Part shown: in pieces, positions 9,463 to 14,938 of the stretch
Layout of the letters: the number at the start of each line of letters is the position of its first letter
Numbering within the stretch: the stretch's first letter is position 1
From: Fidelibacterota bacterium
GTDB taxonomy: Bacteria > Marinisomatota > Marinisomatia > Marinisomatales > TCS55
DNA: 16,250 nt
Reading direction: 5' to 3'
NCBI GenBank assembly: GCA_002725545.1
Contig: PBPW01000120.1
Coordinates: 1 to 16,250 of the forward strand
Program-made: the position numbers and the translations under genes
The notes under the pieces: generated by a model
What the model was told of the DNA's origin: nothing
The model's input: only the letters and a program-made list of their open reading frames with translations
Database searches by the model: none

Positions 9463-9463
9463 T
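9458..9463 (+). promoter_or_regulatory. Possible -10 element for a leaderless endolysin transcript
   Basis: A perfect TATAAT overlaps the stop codon of the 2211-aa gene and ends 7 nt before ATG 9471, so transcription would begin at or one base before the A of the start codon. No Shine-Dalgarno sequence is seen before this ATG (the bases are TGTTGTT). There is no convincing -35; the best is TTCGGG at 9434-9439 with an 18-bp spacer. A chance TATAAT across the stop codon remains possible. Confidence 0.5.
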
Positions 9464-9470
9464 TGTTGTT

Positions 9471-10262
9471 ATGCGTACCATTATTTCGCGGCAGGGTTGG
9501 GAAGCACGCCCCCCAAAGAAACCTTTCACACAGTTAAAGAAGTGGCGTGTTCAGGGAATAGTTGTTCACCACAGTGGAGTGAAAGAAGCTCCCAAAGGGA
9601 TTGCTGCGTTGAAAGCTTTCGAGCGTTTCCACATGGATTCTCGTGGTTGGAACGCTATTGCTTATAACTGGCTGGTTGACCCTGAAGGGGTCATTTATGC
9701 AGGAAGAGGAGCAGGAATTGTTTCAGGTGCTACGAAGGGCTGGAATAGTCGCACTGAGTCGATTTGTTATACGGGTTGGGGATTTGTCGAAATTCCACAG
9801 GCCGCAAGGGACTCGATCCGATGGCTCATAGGTGATATTCAGAGCAGGTATGAGGATAAGTTGTGGGTGAAAGGTCATCGTGATCTTGGTAATTCGACGT
9901 GTCCTGGGAATTGGTTGTATGACTGGGTGACTTCGGGCATGCCTATGCCCTTGGGTGATCCAAATAAGATTGATTGGGATGGGATCAAAGCTCACGTTGA
10001 CAGGCTCAGAGAGCAGGTTTCTCATTCTCCGCTGTCTACTACCAAGAGAAGTCGTGGGGAAGCGGTACGGGCCGCTCAGGAGCGTCTGAGCGACCTTGGG
10101 TTTACGCCTGGACCAGTAGACGGTATCTATGGCAGAAAAAGCGCTAAAGCCGTCAAAGATTTTCAAAAAAGTTTTGAAGCTTTTCTGAAACCCGACGGCG
10201 TTGTTGGCTTACAAACTTGGGATGCTTTGTTTGGTGGTTGGGCCACCGCAGCTTTCATATAG
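9471..10262 (+). CDS. Endolysin: N-acetylmuramoyl-L-alanine amidase (PGRP/amidase_2) with peptidoglycan-binding domain
   Basis: The enzyme should cleave the bond between N-acetylmuramic acid and L-alanine in peptidoglycan at the end of infection. Residues about 5-155 are the amidase domain. It opens with the typical ISRQGWEARPP, and zinc-ligand candidates are His33 (VVHHSG), His136 (KGHRDLG) and Cys144 (TCPG), with Tyr65 at the position of T7 lysozyme Tyr46. The residue two before the Cys is Ser142, where T7 lysozyme has Lys128. Residues about 198-258 match the PG_binding_1 fold: VRAAQERLSDLGF, PVDGIYGRKSAKAVKDFQ and PDGVVGLQTWDALF. The two are joined by a Ser/Thr/Arg linker near residues 180-198. 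There is no signal peptide, so export would depend on the holin encoded just downstream. The start fits the family because the conserved N-terminal motif begins within five residues of Met1. Confidence 0.5.
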   Translation: MRTIISRQGWEARPPKKPFTQLKKWRVQGIVVHHSGVKEAPKGIAALKAFERFHMDSRGWNAIAYNWLVDPEGVIYAGRGAGIVSGATKGWNSRTESICYTGWGFVEIPQAARDSIRWLIGDIQSRYEDKLWVKGHRDLGNSTCPGNWLYDWVTSGMPMPLGDPNKIDWDGIKAHVDRLREQVSHSPLSTTKRSRGEAVRAAQERLSDLGFTPGPVDGIYGRKSAKAVKDFQKSFEAFLKPDGVVGLQTWDALFGGWATAAFI

Positions 10263-10266
10263 GAGG
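10261..10266 (+). promoter_or_regulatory. Ribosome binding site AGGAGG deciding the start of the 42-aa gene
   Basis: A full AGGAGG overlaps the endolysin stop codon and sits 4 nt before ATG 10271. It favours that start over the in-frame ATG at 10217, which lies inside the endolysin gene and would add a Trp/Cys-rich stretch read out of frame from the lysin. Confidence 0.5.
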
Positions 10267-10270
10267 ACTC

Positions 10271-10399
10271 ATGTCCGAGGAAAAACCCGACGAAAAACCT
10301 GATACTAACCAAGGGGCCAACACGAAAGAACAGGCTAAGTTCTTACGTGAAACTGGTCTTGGTAACCAGTATCACGGTGGTCGGCCTTTTGGAAAGTAG
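10271..10399 (+). CDS. 42-aa hydrophilic protein between endolysin and holin
   Basis: This very small protein has an excellent ribosome binding site. The N-terminal half is highly charged (EEKPDEKPDTNQ), and the second half is KEQAKFLRETGLGNQYHGGRPFGK. It has no hydrophobic segment, so it is not itself a holin. The Gly/Tyr/His/Arg-rich C-terminus could be a short binding tail. The position inside the lysis block suggests a regulator of lysis timing or a small structural protein, but nothing in the sequence proves either. The strong translation signal is the main reason to trust it as a gene. Confidence 0.5.
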   Translation: MSEEKPDEKPDTNQGANTKEQAKFLRETGLGNQYHGGRPFGK

Positions 10400-10404
10400 G
10401 AAAT

Positions 10405-10596
10405 GTGACTGAAGTTTCTCAGAAGAATTTTGACTGGGCAGACTGGATCGAACGATCTGTCTGGACAGCAGTTGAAGCAGGTTTGGCTGTGTTCGTTATT
10501 ACGGATGTGTCAACGTGGCAGGCTGCTGGTGCGGCTGCGGCGGCTGCTGGCATTGCTGCAGTTAAGACTCTCGCAAAGGCACGTTTGGGGCGTTGA
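10405..10596 (+). CDS. Putative holin, 63 aa (r1t-like)
   Basis: The gene starts with GTG at 10405. The ATG at 10403 is followed at once by TGA in its own frame, so it cannot be used. AGGA at 10398-10401 is a weak, close ribosome binding site. After a charged N-terminus (residues 1-17, with DWADWIER) come two hydrophobic stretches, about 18-34 (VWTAVEAGLAVFVIT) and 39-55 (an Ala/Gly-rich WQAAGAAAAAAGIAAV run), separated by a short DVST turn, then a basic end KTLAKARLGR. This size, two-segment plan and basic tail fit small holins of the Lactococcus phage r1t type. A holin would form membrane lesions that release the amidase to the wall. The location one small gene after the endolysin supports this. 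Family membership was judged by eye. Confidence 0.5.
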   Translation: MTEVSQKNFDWADWIERSVWTAVEAGLAVFVITDVSTWQAAGAAAAAAGIAAVKTLAKARLGR

Positions 10597-10600
10597 CCTT

Positions 10601-10918
10601 GTGGAAGAGGAATTCGAGGATACTTGGGCCAACTGGATGGCCGAAGAAGGCTTAGAGCTTGAGGATGCAATACATCACGATCTCTTAGCTAACCGCCATT
10701 TGATGGACATTAATGATGGCACTCATGGAACTTGGGTGGACGGCACTTTAGGTGTGCTCATGGTGTTTGATGATGACGAGATCCGAGAATTTCTTGACGC
10801 TTGGCAGGATTCACGCAAGGGAAACTTAATGAGTTTGACTTCGATCATGCAATGGTTAGAGCATCTCAGTTCGTTTCTTCAAGATTGTGTGGATGCTCAC
10901 GATAACCTGAACGAATAA
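10601..10918 (+). CDS. Small acidic protein of unknown function, 105 aa
   Basis: I place the start at GTG 10601, 4 nt after the holin stop. The frame is open further upstream, but that part lies over the holin gene and reads as Leu/Arg-rich shadow. ATG 10637 is an alternative start. The protein is strongly acidic (EEEFEDTW, DDDEIREFLDAW) and mostly helical, with several Trp and a His pair near residue 25. No transmembrane segment and no known motif were seen. It is the last rightward gene. Its final 53 bp overlap the end of the leftward sigma-like gene, so the two operons meet tail to tail. The function is unknown. Confidence 0.5.
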   Translation: MEEEFEDTWANWMAEEGLELEDAIHHDLLANRHLMDINDGTHGTWVDGTLGVLMVFDDDEIREFLDAWQDSRKGNLMSLTSIMQWLEHLSSFLQDCVDAHDNLNE

Positions 10919-11513
10919 ACAGGTAGTCCCTCACCACCTCATGCTTGAGTAGCCTTTCTCTTAGTTTCTGAGCGAGTGAATCTCGCCTACGAGCTAACGT
11001 GCTTTTAGGTATATTGAGCACTCGTGACAGGAAGCGTAAGGATAAGCCAACTTCAACAAGACAGTTGTACAACCATTCTTCGTCTTCACTGAGAGAGTCA
11101 AAGACCTCCTGCACAGCAGTGCGGAGGTCTTTGAGTTCTTTGTTTTTTGTTTCCCAATCAGGATGAGGTTCCTCAAAGGGTTTGGTTTCCATTAAGGCAC
11201 CCAACTCAGTTTCATGCCATGGAGTAAAAGTTTTATGATTCTGGGGAGCGTGTTCAAAAAGAATAGGCGCTCGTAAATTTTCTCTTGGAAGCAGATTAGG
11301 TGGTGGCTTAAGGGACGGAAGCTTCATTTGCTTCATGGCCTCTATGAACTCAGCCCCACCAACCTCGTCAAAACCTGTGCCTGCTTTTCTTACGACACCT
11401 GTGGTTTTTCTGCGTTCGTTACCAATCCGTCGTCTAGAACCTTCGTCATACGAATATTCTAATTCGTCTTCTTCAAAAGGATTGTCGTCTTCCCCCTCAT
11501 CGGGGTCATGCAT
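10866..11513 (-). CDS. Putative transcription regulator with sigma region 4-like helix-turn-helix
   Basis: This 215-aa protein has two parts. Residues 1-120 are hydrophilic, very acidic at the start (DPDEGEDD, EEDELEY) and then Pro-rich, with no recognised domain. Residues about 135-198 form a helix-turn-helix: LSEDEEWLYNCLVEVG, then LSLRFLSRVLNIPKSTLARR and a basic helix RRDSLAQKLRERL. That order of helices matches sigma70 region 4 and related DNA-binding tails. It has no region 2, so it is not a full sigma factor. As the last gene of the leftward early operon, pointing at the late operon, it may switch late transcription, but this is inference. It overlaps the upstream gene by 8 nt (ATGCATGA). 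A plus-strand terminator candidate lies inside it at 11099-11152. Confidence 0.5.
   Translation of the reverse strand: MHDPDEGEDDNPFEEDELEYSYDEGSRRRIGNERRKTTGVVRKAGTGFDEVGGAEFIEAMKQMKLPSLKPPPNLLPRENLRAPILFEHAPQNHKTFTPWHETELGALMETKPFEEPHPDWETKNKELKDLRTAVQEVFDSLSEDEEWLYNCLVEVGLSLRFLSRVLNIPKSTLARRRDSLAQKLRERLLKHEVVRDYLFIRSGYREHPHNLEETN
11099..11152 (+). terminator. Rho-independent terminator candidate for the rightward operon
   Basis: CAAAGACCTCC (11099-11109) pairs perfectly with GGAGGTCTTTG (11123-11133). The stem continues after one bulged T as GCAC/GTGC around an AGCA loop, giving 15 base pairs. On the plus strand it is followed by a T-rich run, TTCTTTGTTTTTTGTTT (11136-11152). The minus strand has no U-run after the stem, so the signal points rightward. 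It lies about 180 bp beyond the last rightward stop, inside the opposing coding sequence. The gap of several bases between stem and longest T-run lowers confidence. Confidence 0.5.
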
Positions 11514-11955
11514 CGTTCCAAGGCAGAAGCTTGGAACTCACACTGAAGTACGCTTTGCCTTCAGGGAACTTCCCTAAAGGTGCGTCTTCTTTGTTGATAA
11601 TGTTTACCATGTCTCGATACTTCAGTTCCGCAAAGTTTTCTCTGGTTGAGGACCAGATCCAAAACCATACATCTATTTCAGATGCATCCCACCACTGTAA
11701 CGCAGCGATCTTCTCAAGTTTAATCTTTAACGGAGTTTTACCCATACCCATAACTTCGACAAGGCGAACAGGGTTGCCTTGCAAATAGTCTGGGGTGTAT
11801 CGAATGTGGTGAGGAAGTCGATGCACTTGGAAGTCAGGACGGTTTAAACCGTACCTGACCCAAGCTGTGTTGTTCTTCTCGAAATGGCTTTCAGCTTCAT
11901 CACCCATCTGCGTGTAACGCTGCTGGTATGAGCCTTGATGAAAGGGCTGGTTCAT
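11506..11955 (-). CDS. Putative PD-(D/E)XK nuclease-like protein, 149 aa
   Basis: The motif order recalls small phage nucleases of the PD-(D/E)XK group such as T7 endonuclease I-like or VRR-nuc-like proteins. There is an early acidic helix GDEAE (residues 18-22), then YTPDYL with Asp56, a beta strand ending VEVMG with Glu67, then a basic stretch GMGKTPLKIKLEK and an aromatic C-terminal half (ALQWWDASEIDVWFWIW). In active members the third residue after the second acid is usually Lys (ExK); here it is Met69, though Lys73 lies close. The protein may be inactive, use a migrated Lys, or have a different fold. The start overlaps the stop of RusA by 4 nt (ATGA), so the pair are probably translated together, which supports a role in processing branched DNA. 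Confidence 0.5.
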   Translation of the reverse strand: MNQPFHQGSYQQRYTQMGDEAESHFEKNNTAWVRYGLNRPDFQVHRLPHHIRYTPDYLQGNPVRLVEVMGMGKTPLKIKLEKIAALQWWDASEIDVWFWIWSSTRENFAELKYRDMVNIINKEDAPLGKFPEGKAYFSVSSKLLPWNDA

Positions 11956-12296
11956 TTCTTTTCCCCGATGATCCGATAAATTTGTAAGTCGTCTTCATAA
12001 GCCACACCGTTAAGTGCGTCCTCAACAGCTTTCAAATAGTTTGTTGCGTCGCCACGCAACGGACATTTCTCTGCATCGAAAGGTGTGATCGTGACAACTG
12101 TCTCTGTTGCAGTTAATAAGCAGTGCAGTTCGACTGGCCCTTCAAACTTTGGGCCTTTGTAAAGACTCTTTATGTGTTCTTCTCTTTCCCTAGTGTTCTT
12201 AGGTGTATAGGTTCGACCGCTCTTGGTGAAGCGAGGTCGGCCTTTCACTTTGGGTTTCCCAGGAATTGTGAAGGTGTAAGAGTCAGGTCGTTTCAT
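11952..12296 (-). CDS. rusA: RusA-like Holliday junction resolvase
   Basis: RusA enzymes are small dimeric nucleases that cut four-way DNA junctions symmetrically. At 114 aa the size is right (E. coli RusA is about 120 aa). The N-terminal strand IPGKPKVKGRPRF leads to TYTPKNTREREE, a family hallmark. The core RGDATNYLKAVEDALNG carries Asp83 and Lys89, corresponding to E. coli Asp70 and Lys76 as I recall them, and YEDDLQ carries Asp102/Asp103 for Asp91. The second acid of the usual DxDN motif is Thr85 here. The gene overlaps the primase gene by 14 nt and the next gene by 4 nt, placing it firmly in the replication/recombination operon. The family call is strong; activity is less certain because of Thr85. 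Confidence 0.5.
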   Translation of the reverse strand: MKRPDSYTFTIPGKPKVKGRPRFTKSGRTYTPKNTREREEHIKSLYKGPKFEGPVELHCLLTATETVVTITPFDAEKCPLRGDATNYLKAVEDALNGVAYEDDLQIYRIIGEKK

Positions 12297-13197
12297 CAGC
12301 AGCTTTCTGCACTAGGTTCCGTATCTGAGCTTCTTGATCGTTACGTTCGGAGAACTTGCCGAGTCTCTGATCTAGTCGTCGCACCCAATCCACGGTAGCG
12401 TCAAATGAATATCCTTGCCACAACAGACTGGAAGCAAAGGCATACATCGTTGCTGATCTGTCTTGTGTGTTGAGGTCTTCCCATATCTTCTTGGCTGTGC
12501 CTTTGAAGCCGTCCTTCGGGGAAAAGTCTTTGGAAGGTTGTTTCAGTTTGGGTTTGGTTGCTTCGTACAGAGGGAGGAGGGATCTGATTAACGAGACAGG
12601 TGTTCTCTTCTCCCATGCTTGTTCGATGAACTTTGAAACATCCAGCATCCCTTCCCCGTCAGGATCGAAGACTTCGTGTCTTCCTTTGTTCCGTTTATCT
12701 GGATAGGGAAGCCGTAAACAGTTACCTATTCTGTTTGGTTCAAGTGAAACCTGTTTGGGGTAAACCTCACGAGTGGGGACTTGAACTATTCTGCAAGCTC
12801 CGATCATGGCGTTGCGCCCTATCGAAGCTGAGATTGGTTCTCTTAGGTATACCCATACGTGGTATCCCTTGCTCTTCGATGTTTCTTTCCATGCTTGAAT
12901 GCCCTTGGCTTCCAGCAGGCGAATGAGATTGTCAGCGTGAACGCTGGAAGTTTCTCCTTCGTCTAGGTCTACTGCCAGCCAGTTCACCAACCACACTCCG
13001 CTTTTCTTCCAAAGTGGGTAAACCCCGAGGGCTGGCCCTTCCCCTGTTAGGTGTTGAGAGATGCGTTCTTCTGTAACTGGTGCGTAGTCGCCGCTCTCCT
13101 CTAGGAGAGGGGTAACCCCGTTAGATACATTAGCGAGGTGCCCCCCTCCATGAAGAGTGGCGAATCTTTTCTGGTTTGCTTTAGTTATTCGACCCAT
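12283..13197 (-). CDS. Archaeo-eukaryotic-type primase (TOTE/PrimPol-like)
   Basis: The protein should make primers for phage replication. The first 60 residues end with ISQHLTGEGPALGVYPLW, close to the lead-in of TOTE-type primases. Then come the AEP motifs in order: WLAVDLDEG with metal-binding Asp77 and Asp79 (motif I), ETSKSKGYHVWVYL with Ser107 to His113 (the sxH motif II), EVYPKQ near 145-149, and GNCLRLPYPDKRN near 159-170 as the last strand. Residues about 190-304 are helical and may be a PriCT-like C-terminal domain. There is no zinc finger and no helicase domain, so it must work with the separate helicase encoded just upstream, whose 3' end overlaps this gene by 13 nt. The usual phage DnaG-type TOPRIM primase is absent. 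AEP membership is convincing from motifs; strand-specific roles or polymerase activity are inferred. Confidence 0.5.
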   Translation of the reverse strand: MGRITKANQKRFATLHGGGHLANVSNGVTPLLEESGDYAPVTEERISQHLTGEGPALGVYPLWKKSGVWLVNWLAVDLDEGETSSVHADNLIRLLEAKGIQAWKETSKSKGYHVWVYLREPISASIGRNAMIGACRIVQVPTREVYPKQVSLEPNRIGNCLRLPYPDKRNKGRHEVFDPDGEGMLDVSKFIEQAWEKRTPVSLIRSLLPLYEATKPKLKQPSKDFSPKDGFKGTAKKIWEDLNTQDRSATMYAFASSLLWQGYSFDATVDWVRRLDQRLGKFSERNDQEAQIRNLVQKAADETT

Positions 13198-14162
13198 CTG
13201 TCATCACCTGGAATGTCACTCTCGTAATATTCTCGGACCAGTCCGCATTGGGGGTCCATGAAATAGTCGATGGGTGGGTTGGTTACATGGCATGGCGGCC
13301 TCTTATTTTTGCATAGATCTAACGACACTGATACGGAATGAATCCGTCGTTCAACGTCAGATAGTTTCGGATTGTCTCGTTGACGGAACACATTCAACTG
13401 CAGGATTGCGTATTCATCTGCGTTGAATTTGCCGTCGTCCATTCCTCTTGACTGGCCCCGAGTGGAACCTTTGCCTGACTGATGGATAAGCCCTACTGGA
13501 AGGTTCTCCATTTCAGCCCATTCCTTTAATCCTTTAAGGACAGTAGATACTCCTTCGTATCCTGCTGCGCCTGGGAGTTGTTCAAGGAAATCGACCATAA
13601 CGAATCTGGGTTTAGCTTGCCAGTAGTCCTCGCATTCACGCATCGCTTCTGACATGTCAGAGAACGATAAAGCGTTTGGGAATATCTTAATCCTGTTTAA
13701 GAACCCATCTTTGGCTTCTCGGATCTCGTTGAGGACAACTTCGTCTTCTGTGCGTAAGGCTTCCTCTACTTCAGCTAAGTTCCGCTGATATAGCAGGGCA
13801 TACAACTTAGAGACAACAAGAATTTCTGGTTCATCTGGCGTGTAGATGACACCATGAAAGTCTGGGTCTTCTAAGAGGTTGCGTGCCATGGACGAGAGGA
13901 TGACTGCGGACTTGCCGCTGTGTGCTCTGCCTGTGACAACGAGTACGTCGCTAGGCCAAACGCCTCGCATCTTCTGGTCTATGTCGTTAAGACCTAGATA
14001 GAAGCAGTCGTGGCTTCCTTTGGCGTATTCAACCCATCGCTCTACGGCGTCAGAGGTTGGTCTAAAAAATTTGTATTGGCTCTCTCCCTCGGGGAGATCG
14101 TGCCCTTCGAGAAGGGCGTCGATCTCCTCCGTGGTGAGGGCGACTGCTCCGCCCTCCTCCAT
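13185..14162 (-). CDS. DnaB-like replicative helicase (RecA-fold ATPase)
   Basis: The 325-aa protein shows the helicase core: GLNDIDQKMRGVWPSDVLVVTGRAHSGKS with Walker A GRAHSGKS at residues 78-85, VIYTPDEPE with Glu111/Glu113 as catalytic-Glu candidates, and FVMVDFLEQL with Walker B Asp191. The sensor-like strand LPVGLIHQSG has Gln228, and a basic segment NKRPP lies near residues 290-295. It lacks the N-terminal DnaG-interaction domain of about 150 residues found in bacterial DnaB (about 450-470 aa), which agrees with the absence of a DnaG-type primase here. It would encircle and unwind DNA at the phage fork. The start ATG shares one base with the upstream stop (TAATG). A RadA/KaiC-like ATPase is a less likely alternative. 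Confidence 0.5.
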   Translation of the reverse strand: MEEGGAVALTTEEIDALLEGHDLPEGESQYKFFRPTSDAVERWVEYAKGSHDCFYLGLNDIDQKMRGVWPSDVLVVTGRAHSGKSAVILSSMARNLLEDPDFHGVIYTPDEPEILVVSKLYALLYQRNLAEVEEALRTEDEVVLNEIREAKDGFLNRIKIFPNALSFSDMSEAMRECEDYWQAKPRFVMVDFLEQLPGAAGYEGVSTVLKGLKEWAEMENLPVGLIHQSGKGSTRGQSRGMDDGKFNADEYAILQLNVFRQRDNPKLSDVERRIHSVSVSLDLCKNKRPPCHVTNPPIDYFMDPQCGLVREYYESDIPGDDRWVE

Positions 14163-14920
14163 TAGTTGCCCTTATAGGCGAACGCTTGGAGTTCTTCTCG
14201 TCGGGCGAGCCAGTCCCATTCGATGGCATCGTCTTGGGTTTGTCCAGAAGCTTGGTCCCAGACTTTGAGGGGGACATTGCTGTCTCCATCATTTACCCAG
14301 ATGCCTACGTCACGGGCAACTTGCATCCCTAGACGGGCGAGTGCATCTTTAGACACTGAGAAGTTCGGGAAGTTCTTCCCTGTCTTCGTTACGTCTGTAG
14401 TGCCGTCTGCTTTTTCTTTCACTTCGTACACCTTGATTGTGCCGCCGTTCTCGTCGGCCCATTCGTTAGGTTGAAATGCTAGAAGGTTGAACGCTGTCTG
14501 GTTTTGTTCAGCGTTCTTACCCAAGCAGAAGTCAACTCGCTTGTATACACGCCCAGTCATTTTGCCTCCTGCTGGAGCAGCTTGCGCTGGTGCAGGAGCG
14601 GCAGCTACTGATGTGGCTGTCGGGCCACTCGGAGCGGCCTGCGTGGGGGCGCTTGCTTGACTATCTGAAGACCTGGAAACGCCGCTTTTCAGGCGACGCA
14701 TCACAACCCCATCGGGAGACAGATCTATTTCCTGTCCCGATTGGCGAAGGACTTCCGTCTTCACAGTTTCAAACAAGGCGGTGGCTTCGGCAAGAATGCC
14801 TTCGTCACCCATGGACTCAGGGACGCTGCGCTCTATGGAGAGCGTATAGTCCGCTGTTTCATATGGTGCTTCACTTACTTTTTGGGTGAAGCTGACTGTT
14901 AGCTTTGCTGTATCAGTCAT
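14162..14920 (-). CDS. Bipartite protein with Ala/Pro linker, putative DNA-binding recombination partner
   Basis: No family was recognised with confidence. Residues 1-75 form a compact unit (KLTVSFTQKVSEAPYETADYT, then a helix ILAEATALFETVKTEVLRQ). I recall similar stretches in phage proteins encoded near recombination genes, unverified. Residues about 80-119 are a Ser/Ala/Pro/Thr linker. Residues 120-252 form a second unit rich in beta-like strands and Trp/Phe/Tyr (FNLLAFQPNEW, FSVSKDALARLG, IEWDWLARR). The layout of an ordered domain, flexible linker and aromatic-rich domain would suit a single-strand binding protein, but the acidic tip of classical SSB is missing. AAAGG a few bases before the ATG gives a good ribosome site. 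The gene lies between the Cas4-like nuclease and the helicase, which supports a role at single-stranded DNA. Confidence 0.5.
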   Translation of the reverse strand: MTDTAKLTVSFTQKVSEAPYETADYTLSIERSVPESMGDEGILAEATALFETVKTEVLRQSGQEIDLSPDGVVMRRLKSGVSRSSDSQASAPTQAAPSGPTATSVAAAPAPAQAAPAGGKMTGRVYKRVDFCLGKNAEQNQTAFNLLAFQPNEWADENGGTIKVYEVKEKADGTTDVTKTGKNFPNFSVSKDALARLGMQVARDVGIWVNDGDSNVPLKVWDQASGQTQDDAIEWDWLARREELQAFAYKGN

Positions 14921-14938
14921 ATTTTCCTTTCTCCCTGA

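Noticed and set aside
9677..9693. TGACCC-N5-GGGTCA inside the endolysin gene, close to the centre of the palindrome at 15779-15814 (TGACCC-N6-GGGTCA), as a second operator.
   Set aside because: The bases encode the conserved amidase stretch VDPEGVI, so codons explain them. The spacer differs by one and the G-run flanks are missing.
9934..9951. GGGCAT/ATGCCC hairpin within the endolysin gene.
   Set aside because: A 6-bp stem in coding DNA without a T-run is within chance expectation.
9723..10166. A 147-codon open frame on the minus strand across the endolysin gene.
   Set aside because: It lies wholly antisense to a gene with clear amidase and PG-binding motifs, has no neighbouring leftward genes and shows no recognisable protein pattern.
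10430..10600. Upstream extension of the 105-aa acidic protein to ATG 10430 (162 aa).
   Set aside because: This part lies over the holin gene in another frame and reads as a Leu/Arg/Gln-rich shadow; the GTG at 10601 directly after the holin stop is more natural.
13086..13110. CTCTCCT/AGGAGAG inverted repeat as a regulatory hairpin.
   Set aside because: The loop is only 2 nt, it sits inside the primase coding sequence, and no U-run or start codon is nearby.
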